Source of the DNA: Monosporascus cannonballus
Taxonomy: Eukaryota; Ascomycota; Sordariomycetes; Xylariales
DNA: 64,000 nt
Reading direction: 5' to 3'
Assembly: GCA_004154925.1 (NCBI GenBank)
Contig: QJNS01000030.1
Coordinates: 124,001-188,000 of the forward strand
Shown: positions 23,451-34,802 of the stretch, in pieces
Layout of the letters: each line of letters opens with the position of its first letter
Position numbering within the stretch: position 1 is the first letter of the stretch
The notes under the pieces: model-generated
What the model was told of the DNA's origin: nothing
Database searches by the model: none
Seen by the model: the letters and a program-made list of their open reading frames with translations, nothing else
Translations under genes and position numbers: made by a program

Positions 23451-23815
23451 TTTTCACAGGCGCTAGATACCAATAAGGTTCTTAACGGGTTTCCAGAGAC
23501 TTTCGAAATCCGGGTACTTTTTTCATTTAATCAGTTACTAGGTAAATCCGGTTTATTTTCGCATATTACGGATTCTTTCCATTTCGTATGCTTATTTGTC
23601 TTTTACTTCCATATTGTTTTATACCGTATGCATTTTGATTATATCCGTTATTAATTCGAATAAAAAAATATAAAAAGTTAAATGGAATTTAACTTTCTGT
23701 AAAAGTTCTAATTGGTAATTGTTTTTTAAGATTTTCTTAATATTTTTATAAGGACCGATATATTTAAAATCGAGTTTTTTATTAACTCGTTTCGTTTAAA
23801 TTTTTTATAACGAAG
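23440..23815 (-). pseudogene. F pol C-terminus with chromodomain
   Basis: On the minus strand about 23595-23440 encodes a chromodomain: MERIRNMRK*TGFT, then LIK*KKYPDFESLWKPVKN and LIGI*RL. The Lys-Trp-Lys core has lost its Trp to a stop. Chromodomains of gypsy integrases bind histone marks and can target insertion to heterochromatin. The copia element separates this from integrase (resuming at 29325). Confidence 0.82.
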
Positions 23816-23820
23816 AAAAC
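23816..23820. repeat. TSD of copia element, left copy (AAAAC)
   Basis: AAAAC precedes TGTTAGATAT and recurs at 29320-29324 right after CTAGCTGACA. Confidence 0.88.
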
Positions 23821-23983
23821 TGTTAGATATAAGGGACATCAGTTATGTGCGTATTGATAACCAGTTGCAGGTGCTCTAGAAGGCGCACTGCACTTTAAGG
23901 TAATCTAGTCCCGGAATATATATGTTCCGATCAAAGGGAATCTTCTATATATAGGGTGCTAAAACACCCCTTATTAGCTAATA
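23821..23983 (-). repeat. 3' LTR of copia element
   Basis: It reads TGTTAGATATAAGGG at the left and TTAGCTAATA at the right on the plus strand. It is the mate of 29157-29319, with differences mainly C/T and G/A. The palindrome GGAATATATATGTTCC (one change from perfect) is at 23913-23928. Confidence 0.92.
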
Positions 23984-24080
23984 CACCCCCTTAATATCTT
24001 ATAGCATTTACGGTATTAATTATTATAACTTCTGGAGTTATAATTATTCATTTTACCTATTTTCCGGCGACTAAACTTTC

Positions 24081-27000
24081 CTAATTAACTAATTTCTTTT
24101 TTAAAATATTTCGTAGGGCGGTTTTCCGCCTATTAAAAGCTTCTATAATATCCATTAATCCTAGCTGTTTTTTGAAATGCTTAAAAAGTTTGCATAATAG
24201 GGTTTTTGTTAAAGCGTCGGCTAACATATTACCCGTAAGCATATAATTATTTTGATTAAATCCCTTTTTATGGTTTATCATAACTAATAATTATATATAT
24301 TTACGCACCGTAATTTCTTTATTAATAAAGTAATATCGGTATTAATAAATTATATAATTTATTTATTATCGTATTATATATTTAATGGTTTTATATTTGG
24401 GGTATTTCTTAATTTTTAATTAATCGAAAACTAAATAAGACTTTTTTTATAATTTGTATAAAAAATAATAATTTCCTTTTTGTTATAAAAGTAATTACAG
24501 TATTTTACCTATTTCCCCAGTGTTATATTATTTTTCTGAATAATTATGTAATATAAATGTAACGGCGTTTTCGGTTAATCCTATTATTTATAAAAATGCA
24601 TTATTTTAAGTATTTAATAAATTTATACCGCCGAATTATAACGTTAACGCTTTAATTCCACTTTAATATAATATAACTCGGTCGGCAGCCTTGTAATATA
24701 TGTTATTAAGGTTTAAGTCAAATCAAATAAATCGGGATATGGCAAAAAATATATCAGGTTGCGTATTAACTTTTATAAAAAAAAGAAACTGATTTTTTAA
24801 TATTTATTAATAAAACCTGAATATATTAAATTAAAATTTGGCAATAATATAATACCAATTATATATATTTTTAGGAAAGTATTCAAATTTTCTTTAGGTA
24901 TTAAATTAATTAGCTACTTTATAAAATCGAATTAAAATAATTAGATTTTCTTATAAGGTTTATTTTTAATTATTTGATACCGAAAAAATATTACAAATCT
25001 TGATTTTTTATTAAGGTGTACAATTCCTATATTTATTAAATTAATTAATTAACGAAATCTTATTTTTATTCGTAGTATATTATAATACTATTGTTTACAA
25101 AAAAGAAAATAAATACCTTTTAACGAATAAAATAATAAGGTTCTTAAGAAATGGTGTAAAATCTGAACTTTTTAAACATTTTAATAAAATCCTTTTGTTA
25201 TAATAAAAATAATTCTCTTAATCCATATAATACTTTCCTAATTAAGAAAATCTTGCTATATTACGAATATTTTAAAGGCGTTTTTACATATATTTCGTAA
25301 AATTAATTAATATTTATAAAAGTATTTATAATGTTATATGATGTAAATTTTAAATCGAATTTAACCGTAATAACGATTAAAATTTAAACCGACCTTTTAA
25401 CTAAAATAATTACGTATATATTGTTATAGGCAGTTTTAAATTATTTATTTTTTCGTATGATAAAATAGATTTTATATTTTTAAATCTAATTATATTTCAT
25501 AAACTTATAAATATATATTTACATATATTTTAAAACTTATTTCCCGTTATCCAAAAATGAAATAAACGCTTTTTAGGATTATATTTTTTGTAGCTTTATA
25601 AGTACATTTTTTCGGTTTTACGGAACATCTTTTTTAATAAGTATATATTTAGCTTTTCATAGCCTTATGGCAATAACAGTAAATTATGCTTATATATCCG
25701 GTTTCATAACTTAAATACCTTTTTATATATTAAGGTATTCTTGTTTTTCCGATTAAGATAACGCGTATTTCGAACAGCTAATTTCCTTAAACTTTTGCAA
25801 TTTACCGGCTAATTATCGTACGTATTTATAAAAGAGGTTAGACGTCCTATATTAAATGCAATTTCCCATACCTTATATTCGTTTTGGATAATATTTTCTT
25901 ACTACGGAATATACAGGGAGCTTACGTTTAGAACCCGAGGCGTATTTTCGTTTTTTACCTTTATTTTAAGTTAAATAATATAAAGAAAACTTAAGGTTAC
26001 TTTTATTCTTTTCGTCGGCATAATAATCGTAATAATTATTAAGGCAAACATTAATAACGGTAATAATTTAAAGGACGGAAATAATTTAAATATAACGGTC
26101 GTATAAAAATAATCAATTTTTTACGAATAAACTTATTTTTCCTTATTCCGTACGTTATTTATATTAATATTTTTAAAACCATTTTTTGTTCAACTAGTAA
26201 TTAAATTATTTTATGTAGGTTTTTATCCTTTTTTTATATATAAATAAAATGATTATCGTTTTAATTACGTATTTCTATTTCTCGAAATAATTTCTGAAGC
26301 TTTTTTTATAATATATAAAAGGTTATTTTTAAATTTTTTATATTACTTAAAAAATTAGCATTTTTATTAAATTATATATTTGGAACAATAATAGTTTTAT
26401 TAATTAATAAATCCTTGATTTCGTAAATATCAGTAAATCGGTAACCGACGAAATAACGGATTTACGTTTTGGAATTTACCTTTTAAAGGTTTTGTTTTTT
26501 TATAGCGGTAATTACTATAACGTAAACTATATAACTATATATTCGTAAATAGGCTTATTAAGGTTTTCGATTAAGTATTATAATGCCGTTTTTATACGCT
26601 AGATAAATATAGTAAATCTTATATAGACTTTGCCAAAAAATACGTATTTAAGGGTACGGTTATATAGGTACATTGCCGTTTTAAAGATATATACGATTCA
26701 AAACGAAAATAACTTCACGTTATTTCGTATTATAATTGCTTTTTTTAATTACATTTTTTAAATATTTTATATTTCTTTTCTAGGCCTTAGTGTATAATGC
26801 TGGGGGTTGGGGTTTGATATTAAAAAAAGGTGATTAAAATATATTTCGAAATTAGTAATTTTTTAGGATTCCGTTATCGGCTTTAATTATTTGTCGGAAA
26901 ATTTATTTTGGTTTTGTAAAATTTTTCAAAGGTATGTACAATATTAAAATTAATATATTTTGCTATCTGTTTATAAGGTAAAAACTTTAAATAAAACTTA

Positions 27001-27950
27001 ACTATTTATCCGTACCAAATATAACGTATATATATCCTTTAAGATTTTTTTCAAAGTTTGTAAAATTTATAACGAATTTTTATTCTGATAAAGATATTCC
27101 CTTTTTTGATTCGTAATATATTAATTCTTTTAACCCTTACCCTATTAAATGCTTAATATCTAACTATTATAAAACCTTTTATACGGATTTCTTTCGTAAA
27201 GAATTATAACTAAGTAATTATTTCGAGTTTTAGATATCTTAATTTGAAATGCTATATAATACCGTTATCGATTCGTAATAATCTTAATTTTTACGAATTA
27301 ATATTTCTTCTATAAGTTATTAAAATTATATATATATTTATTACGTTAATATTTTCGGTAACGAATTAATTAAATTTATTTATTAACGTATTCATTATTT
27401 AATTATATTTGTTTCGAATCCATTTATTAGATTTTCGGTTATTTTATTAATAACCTTTTTTCCGGAGCTGCTGGAAAAATACCAAGTTATATACGAAGTT
27501 TTCGTAATAAGTCCCGTTGTATAAACATAACGCTTTAATATCATCAATATTTTAAAGAATTATATTAATTTTTTCGTATCTCTTAATCGGGACAAAATTA
27601 CTATTTACGTATACTCCGTTATCTTATATAGTAAGTTTGAAATGCAAAAATCTATTAATTAAGTTAAAGATATATATTATAAAGTTTAAGTCCAAAATAG
27701 CTAAAGTTTTTAAAAAGGTAAAATATATTATGTATGGTATTACGTTAATTAATAATCAAAAAATATAATAATATTTATCGCACCCTCCTTAAACGTTAAT
27801 TTATTTTTTATATAATAGGTTTTTCCATTATTTTCGATAGGTTGTCGATTTTCTTTTAAAATAATTATTCGGTAGAAATTTGTTTTTGGATATATATTAT
27901 TATGCCATTATTAAAACGGAAACGTTTTAAGGCTTTTTTAGGGAATATAT
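24081..27950 (-). pseudogene. Copia pol relic (integrase, RT, RNase H)
   Basis: The last 66 codons are open (24281-24081). They encode MLTGNMLADALTKTL followed by FKHFKKQLGLMDI, the hallmark C-terminus of Ty1/copia RNase H. Upstream the minus strand is riddled with stops; the integrase and RT catalytic motifs could not be read with confidence. The assignment to copia rests on this terminus, the short LTRs and the element size. The upstream boundary is approximate. Confidence 0.75.
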
Positions 27951-28079
27951 AATAATTATTAAATAATGTATAATAATTAATTATATACGCTTTATAACGG
28001 ATATTTTATGCCTTTAATTTTTAACGTTTTCGCTTATTACCGTTTCGGTTCGTATAAGAATTTTTACGGTTATTTCGTT

Positions 28080-29090
28080 TTGGCTTACGGTTCAGAGTTT
28101 CTTCCTTACAGTTAAAAATTAATATTTTTAGGACTTTCTTAATTAAGATCGTACTGATTAAGGGAATTAATAATATTTCGTAAAACGTTAAAAACGTTAC
28201 CTTGATATTTTTTAACGATTGCTATAGGTTCGTTATAATCCAGTAATTTAATAAGGTTATTATTATTTCCTAATAATTAATCGTGCCATTATTAATTTCG
28301 GCTTTTTTTATTATTTGAAAGATAATCGTCTAAATCCTGATAATAAGGGTTAATATTATATATAAGTCGTTAACATATATAATCGTTATTTTCGTTTCCG
28401 GAATATCATATCGTTATTTTTAAATTATAATCTTTTGTTATTTTACGATGTATTTATTTAATTTTTTTGTTAATTTCGAAATTGACTTTAGCCGTTCCTA
28501 ATATTTCCGCTAAGCATTAATTAGGAGTTTGTTATTATATTCTTTGCCGAATTCGCCTAAGTTAGCGTATTATTTTCGTAAGTTTTTTCTTAGAAAAGTG
28601 CTAATTTCTTTAATTGTTAAAAATACCGACTTTAGGACCTATTTATTAAGGTCGTTAATATTTTTACGGAAGGTATCGTATTTCTGATCTTTATAAATAT
28701 ATGCCGTAAAATCCTGATTATAGGTTTATTTACTTGTAGTCGTTATTTTAAGAGTATTCGTTAGGTAACTGGTATAATCGAATTTTTCGGCAATTTTTCC
28801 GGAGGATATAGATGTAAACGAAAAACCGCTTAAGGTATTAATTCGTATCATATAACGGATTCGTTTTTTTGTGTCAGAGGTTATATTCGATTTTATAGAT
28901 TTAATAGGCCATTAAAGGTTTTGATTAAGAACGATATAATTCCAAATATCGAACGCGTATATTTTACATTGAAATTCGCCTTTGAAACGATCCCTATCCT
29001 TGGGCCCTTTGTAAATAACGGAGGACGTTAATGGTACGGTCGTTATCATTATTATTGGCGTATTTCGATAATTATAATTAATATAAAGCT
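28080..29090 (-). pseudogene. Copia gag relic
   Basis: Near the 5' LTR the minus strand encodes TSSVIYKGPKDRDRFKGEF followed by AFDIWNYIVLNQNL, which resembles the N-terminal capsid segment of fungal copia gag proteins (a substrate-like W-x-x-F-x-G-E block). The frame continues with several stops at presumed Gln codons towards 28100. Its product would form the particle. Confidence 0.6.
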
Positions 29091-29156
29091 TATATCGTTT
29101 TAGCAGCAGCTGATTAATTAATATATGCTCTGCATTAAACGAATAAGATTTTTAAT

Positions 29157-29319
29157 TATTAGATATAAGGGATAATAGTTATATATATATTAATAACTAG
29201 TTGCACGTGTTTTAAAACGCGTATTACACTTTAAGGTAATCTAGTCTCGGAACATATATGTTCCGATCAGAGGGAATCTTCTATATATGGAGTGCTAGAG
29301 CACCCTCTGCTAGCTGACA
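29157..29319 (-). repeat. 5' LTR of copia element
   Basis: This 163-bp mate of 23821-23983 ends CTAGCTGACA on the plus strand, so the coding strand starts TGTCAGCTAG. The perfect palindrome GGAACATATATGTTCC is at 29249-29264. Confidence 0.92.
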
Positions 29320-29324
29320 AAAAC
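29320..29324. repeat. TSD of copia element, right copy (AAAAC)
   Basis: This matches 23816-23820. Confidence 0.88.
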
Positions 29325-32300
29325 CATCTTCCCCTTTTTAAAAGTTGATTCTTTTAATTTTTTCTGGTCTTGTACTTATTTATCTAATTTCGTACGAATT
29401 CCAGTTTTGTTTTTATCTTTTGGTAAAACTATCGTAATTATTCTAACATAAGAATTACTTTGAAATTAATTAGACCGTTATCGCATATTTCTTTGAATGT
29501 TGTTAAAATAAAATCAAAATTTGCGTTTATAGCTAATATTTTAATATTTTTATAATAACTAATACTATAAGTTAATTATAGAATAAGTAATTTCTTAATC
29601 TAATTATTTTATTCGTAATTAATGTAATATTGTAAGTAAATTTTTAAAATTTGATTTATTCGTTCCGTTTATTTATTCGTTTAATTTTTAAATAGGTTAA
29701 ATAATTTGTAATTTAAGCCGATTAATGTTATAAGGCCTTGCTAAAACTTAAATGCCAATATCGATCTTTTGTTTAAAATAATTTCCATTAAAAATCCGTA
29801 TATATGGAAAATATATCTGAAAAGAATATAGGTGATTTATTCGGTATTTATATTTTCGTAATATAATAAAAAGTAAGAAGATTTCGTAAATTGATTGATA
29901 ATTACGAAAGCACTATCGTAATATATTTTCGTAATTAGATATTTTTATTATAAAACATTTAGTAATAAAGTCGAATATAACTAAATACCATACCTGTTTT
30001 GCAATTAGTAATAACTGGAATTTTCCGTATAACTTATGTCGTTAAGCCTTTACTTTAGCGTAAATATCGCATTATTGTATGATTTTTTATACCGTTAATT
30101 TTAATTGGAGAAAATAATATATATATTAAAGCCGTTTTAAGGTTTTATAAATCCCTGGACATCCATATAATTAATATTCGTATATATTTCGTCCTAAATC
30201 CTTTTCGTATTTTTATAAGATTTGTATTTTATCCGGTCTTTGGTTTTCTGAAAAACAATCGTTATACTGCTAGATTTTCTAATATATATTAAAAAGTATT
30301 ACCCGAATTATTATAATTTATTGAAGGCCTGAATATTTTTTATAATTGTATTAACGATTATATAACTAATTTTAATTAATTTCCTTTCGAAAATTGGTTA
30401 CTTACTTAAAATATTTGCTTTAGTATTTTTTAAGTTTTTTTTATAAAAAATAATAAAGTCTAAATTCGCCAATTATTTTATGTATTTGATTTATTATTCT
30501 GTAAGCTTTTTAAACGTAATAAATCGAGCAGAATTTTCATAATCCGCCTGAAGTTTAACCTAATATATGTTTCCTATTAAAAAAGACTTATATTTTCGAA
30601 ATACTTTAATAATAATTATAAATTCCTTATTTAAAATACCGTAATTAAATTCGGTTGCCTTTAATTTATCCGAAAAATTATAATAAGGTATAATTTGACT
30701 TAATTATTTCGTTGTCCGATTATTACGTTTAACGCGTAATTCGAAATATCGGTTTTTAATTTAACAAGGCGGTTTAAATCGTATATAATTAATATTAGCT
30801 CGCTGGTAATCGTATTCTTAATATCTTAAAATGCTTTTCCCGTAGTTAACATTTATTTAAACTTCTTTTTCGAAAGATTCGTTAAAAGTATAATTACTTT
30901 GTTAAAATTTCGAATAAACTTTCTGCAATAAATAGCGAATCCAAAAAATGCCTATACGGTTTTAACTATTGTTAACGTTTATTATTTTATAATTGCGGCG
31001 ATTTTCTTTGGGTATATTTTAATATATCTCAAGGTAATAATATATTCCAGATATTCCATTTCCTATATATAGAAATGATTTTTTTTGTATTAATAAATAA
31101 CCTTATGTCTTATTGAATTTAAAGAACTTTATAAACGTATTTTAAATACGTTTTTTCCGTTTTTAAAAAGATAAGAATGTCGTCGAGATAATAAACGTCA
31201 AATATATTAAGGTATTATCGTAATATATGGTTTATTATCGGTTAAAAGATTATTCGTGCGGCCGTACATTCTATTGGTATAACCAAATACGTCAATAATC
31301 CGTATTTTATTTTAAAGGTTGTTTTTTATTCGTATTCTTTTTTGATTTTAATAAGGTTATATTTATTTTTAAAATTGCATACTGTAAATTATTTATCTTC
31401 ATAAGGTCGGTTCTTTATTTTTCTTTTTAAAAATAATAATATTCGATCTTTAATAATAATATTGTTTAATTAATGATAATTAACCACATGTTATGATTTT
31501 CGATTTTGTTTTTATATAAAAAATATCAGATTTTTTGCTAATAACTTCGAAGGTTAAATCCATCTTTTTTAGAACCGAATTTTCAAGTATTCTTTAAAAG
31601 TACGTAACTCGTTTTCCGTTAAGGTTATAAACAAGGTAAAATTTCGTCGCAAATTCTTCCTTAAGAATTATCTTATAATCCTATTCGTTATGTTTTAATA
31701 GCTTCATATCGAACTACTTTTTAACAAGTTATTGGTATTTATAATACTATAGTAATATATTAATTAGATCTTCTGATTTTTGGGGCTGCTATTTTAAATC
31801 GTTATTCAGTTATTTTAGTTTTATTTTGATGGTAATAAAGATACGTCATATTTTTCTTTAATACCCGTTCTCTTTTTTATATTTTATCCTTTTGGATAAT
31901 AAGGTTTTTGTCGTATTCTTATGCTTGCATTTGTCGCTACTATCGATCCAATATTTAGATTTTAATTTTCTTTTTTTATTTATTAATAAGGTATTAGATA
32001 AACCTGATTCAGCTAGTTCTATAATTAATCAAGATTCTGTATTAGGGTATCTAAAATAATCCTAAAATTATATCGTAATTCTTAAATAAAACGATATCTA
32101 AATTAATTATTTAATATTAGTTTTAAATGAAAATCTCGAAATAATTAATTTTTCGTATAAATTTGCCGTTATCGTAAGCCAATTCTTAATTTTCGGCATT
32201 CGTTATTATATACGGTTTTAACCTATATCTCTATGGTAATTTGAATTTATTAATTATATTCCGTATAATATAATTTCCGCCTAAAGTTCCGTAATTTATT

Positions 32301-32340
32301 ATTACGGTATACTAATACGTTCCGATTTATATATTTAAGA
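29325..32340 (-). pseudogene. F pol relic: protease, RT, RNase H, integrase
   Basis: The RT catalytic site is intact as read: VYYLDDILIF on the minus strand, with LDD at 31187-31179. Protease should lie near 32315, by the same spacing from the upstream Cys/His stretch as in E. RNase H follows the RT at about 30800-30400 and integrase runs to 29325, where the copia element cuts pol. Stops are frequent elsewhere. It aligns throughout with H (40484-43430) and I (60200-63180). Confidence 0.83.
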
Positions 32341-34400
32341 AAATAAGGTTGTTAACGGTTTTAATCGTCGCATTTAAAACCCTTTTTGGGAGTTTCTTTT
32401 AATCTCTTTAAGTTTCGTCATTTTGCAACTTTTTTATAAATAACTTTATTTAATCTTTCTTCGAATTTGTTAAGTTTTGTTTACATTTCTTTTTAAATTA
32501 ATGCGTTAAGATATTATATTTATCGTTATTACCGGCATATTATTTTTTCGAATCGTATTAAGTATTGTTCATTTTGGTATATTTATTTTTCTTATCGAAT
32601 AAATTAGTTTTTATATTTATAAATATATTTTATCGTATAATCTTTTAATTATTATTTTAAAGATTTTTTAAAAATTAACGTATTTTTTCTTAATACTTTT
32701 TTTGATAAAAATATATAATAGATATTAATTAAAAATAAAGGTTTGGAAAATTCTTCTAGTAATAAATCTTTATTATAGGCTAAATTAATGGTTTTTTATT
32801 TAATAATTATACTATTAATTCGAACAAAAAAGGTTTTTTATAAATATTTTTTTTGCATTAACCTTTTATTTCGGCTAATTTGTAAATATCTTTTGGGGCT
32901 ATAAATCGAAAGTATCGATATTATTATTTATCGTTTTTGTTTTTTCCGGTTCGGTTTAGAAAATAGAATCGTTTATAATATATGCAAATAATCCGTCCAT
33001 TTATATGTTGTTTCCAATTTTCGTAATTGGGATATTTTTGTCGTCGACAATATATGGCGTACATTCTGCTCTATTAATCAGGGTTTCCGGAACAGATATT
33101 TTTATCCAATCCTAGTATTTAGGTAATTATCCTTATAATGCTTCTTGTTATACTCGCGATATTTATTAAGCCAGCTTTCTGGCTTTTCGTATTCCTTATT
33201 GAATTTTTCGCTATAAAGAACCTAGTATATACTTAGACTACATTATATTAATGGATTTGCCTTCACTTTTTTGGCTTTCATTACGTTATTTTTTAGGTAC
33301 CGGTTTCTAATCCTCTTAACGGGGTTTCTTAAGTACCTTGTATTACGATACTTTATGTCCTACTTTGTTGCAATTATAATATTTAGTTTAATTCCAGTCC
33401 TTTTTATAAATACCTTTTAATTCTATAAGTTTCGGTTTTATACCGTAAAAAGTGCTGTTACGTCGAAAAACGCTGGTGTTAGCCGTATATCGGAATTTAT
33501 TATTATTTCTTCCTTTAATACTTTTAATGTACCAGGCGTATTATTGATCGTTAATCCAAATTATTATAACGATATAATCCGACAGATAATTAGGCCGATT
33601 AAACTTAAAAAGTTTTTTTTATATTTTTTGAGGTCGTCGAAAAATTTAGATATTAATGTTTTTTATCTTTAATTTAGTTCAGTTAATAGGTAAATTAATA
33701 TATTCCCGTAACTAGATATTAATCGTTTTTGTCGTAACTGCTAAATCTGTATTTTAGCTTTTGTTTTTTCGTTTACTATTCCGAAAACCCTCCTTAATAT
33801 TTACATAAATTATTTCTAATCGTTATAAATTTCTATGATTTTTAAGTTTTATTTTTTAATTAGCAAAATAACGTATCTTCCTATTACCAGCTTAAATTAA
33901 ATAGCCGCATTTCTAATAAATCGTTTAATTACGAATTTGATTCGTATAATAAACGAAATAAATCAAATAAGAAAATATCTAAAAAAACGTTCTGCATTAA
34001 ATCAAAAATAATTATAAATTGGTGATGATTTCGTTAAAAGGTTTTGATTTAAAAACCTTAAAAACTTTTCTGGGTTTTTTAATTAAGTTCAACTAGATAA
34101 TTTAAGTTGCTTAAAGGGGTTTTTCGGTTTCGAAAACGTTTTTTAAGCTTTTTATAGGCTGACTAAAGGGACGTTATAAGGTTATTATTATTTCGTTTTA
34201 GCTAAATAATGGGTTCGTTTATAGCATTTAAACGTAAAAGAATTTCTTCGCGAAAAAGGTGAGTTTTTCCATTTTTTAAAAAAAGTTTTATTTTAATATT
34301 TAGGTAATTAAAAACCTGGTATATGGTTTCTTAAGGTTGTTTCCTAGTAAGTATAACGTTAGTAATATTATTCAACGTTTAACGGTATTATTAAATAAAA
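32341..34400 (-). pseudogene. F gag relic
   Basis: The minus strand carries a zinc-knuckle relic at 33382-33341 (YYNCNKVGHKVS*Y), in which the first and last Cys are Tyr, a TGC/TGT-to-TAC/TAT change. The Cys/His-rich stretch seen before protease in E occurs here near 33050. The 5' end is close to the LTR at 34413. Confidence 0.75.
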
Positions 34401-34412
34401 ATATATAACGCA

Positions 34413-34797
34413 TAATAATTAAAAGGGTTAATTTATTATTAAACCTGAATTATACGGATTTGTATGAATTGAAATATCGTAAGAATTTAAAAAAAAAATA
34501 TAATAACAAATCACGTTTTGTAATATTAAAACTAATTTAAATAATAAGTTATTATTAAAACTTAAAATTAATAAAATTGTGAAAATGATAAATATATATT
34601 TTTTAATTTAATTTACTGGCTTATTAATAATAAATTAATAATCCAGCTTATTGACTTATTACTCGTAAGTTAATAATCCGGCTTACTGGCCTATTACCAG
34701 TAAGTTGGTGATCCATTACGTAACCTGCTCTACCGAGCACTTGTAGTTGGTTTATAACAGACCGTTTCTAGAGACCGTGGCTTGTTGGGTTATGACA
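34413..34797 (-). repeat. 5' LTR of element F
   Basis: This 385-bp LTR is the mate of 22477-22835. Its right third is well preserved (for example CTGCTCTACCGAGCACTTG), while its left half is strongly A+T-enriched. It ends GGTTATGACA, followed by the CAGAA duplication. Confidence 0.9.
34613..34717 (+). repeat. Three 35-bp tandem units in the F 5' LTR
   Basis: Units are 34613-34647, 34648-34682 and 34683-34717, each about TTACTGGC-TATTA-AGTAAGTTAATAAT. This is one unit more than the F 3' LTR. Confidence 0.82.
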
Positions 34798-34802
34798 CAG
34801 AA
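34798..34802. repeat. TSD of element F, right copy (CAGAA)
   Basis: This matches 22472-22476. Confidence 0.85.

Larger units (their letters stand above)
23821..29319 (-). mobile_element. Full-length Ty1/copia element inside F
   Basis: The element is 5499 bp, bounded by 163-bp LTRs and the AAAAC duplication. It is coded on the minus strand: gag near the right end, RNase H ending at 24081 near the left LTR. A minus-strand run rich in G (AAGGGGGTG) abuts the left LTR as the polypurine tract. H at about 40484 shows the empty site: GATGTAAAC joined directly to the sequence that follows here. Confidence 0.93.
22477..34797 (-). mobile_element. Ty3/gypsy chromodomain element F, carrying a copia element
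   Basis: F belongs to the same family as E but sits in the opposite orientation inside E. LTRs are 22477-22835 (3') and 34413-34797 (5'), with a CAGAA duplication. The copia element at 23821-29319 interrupts it. Net length is about 6817 bp, within 14 bp of E. Minus-strand order is gag, protease, RT, RNase H, integrase, then chromodomain on the far side of the copia element. Confidence 0.92.
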
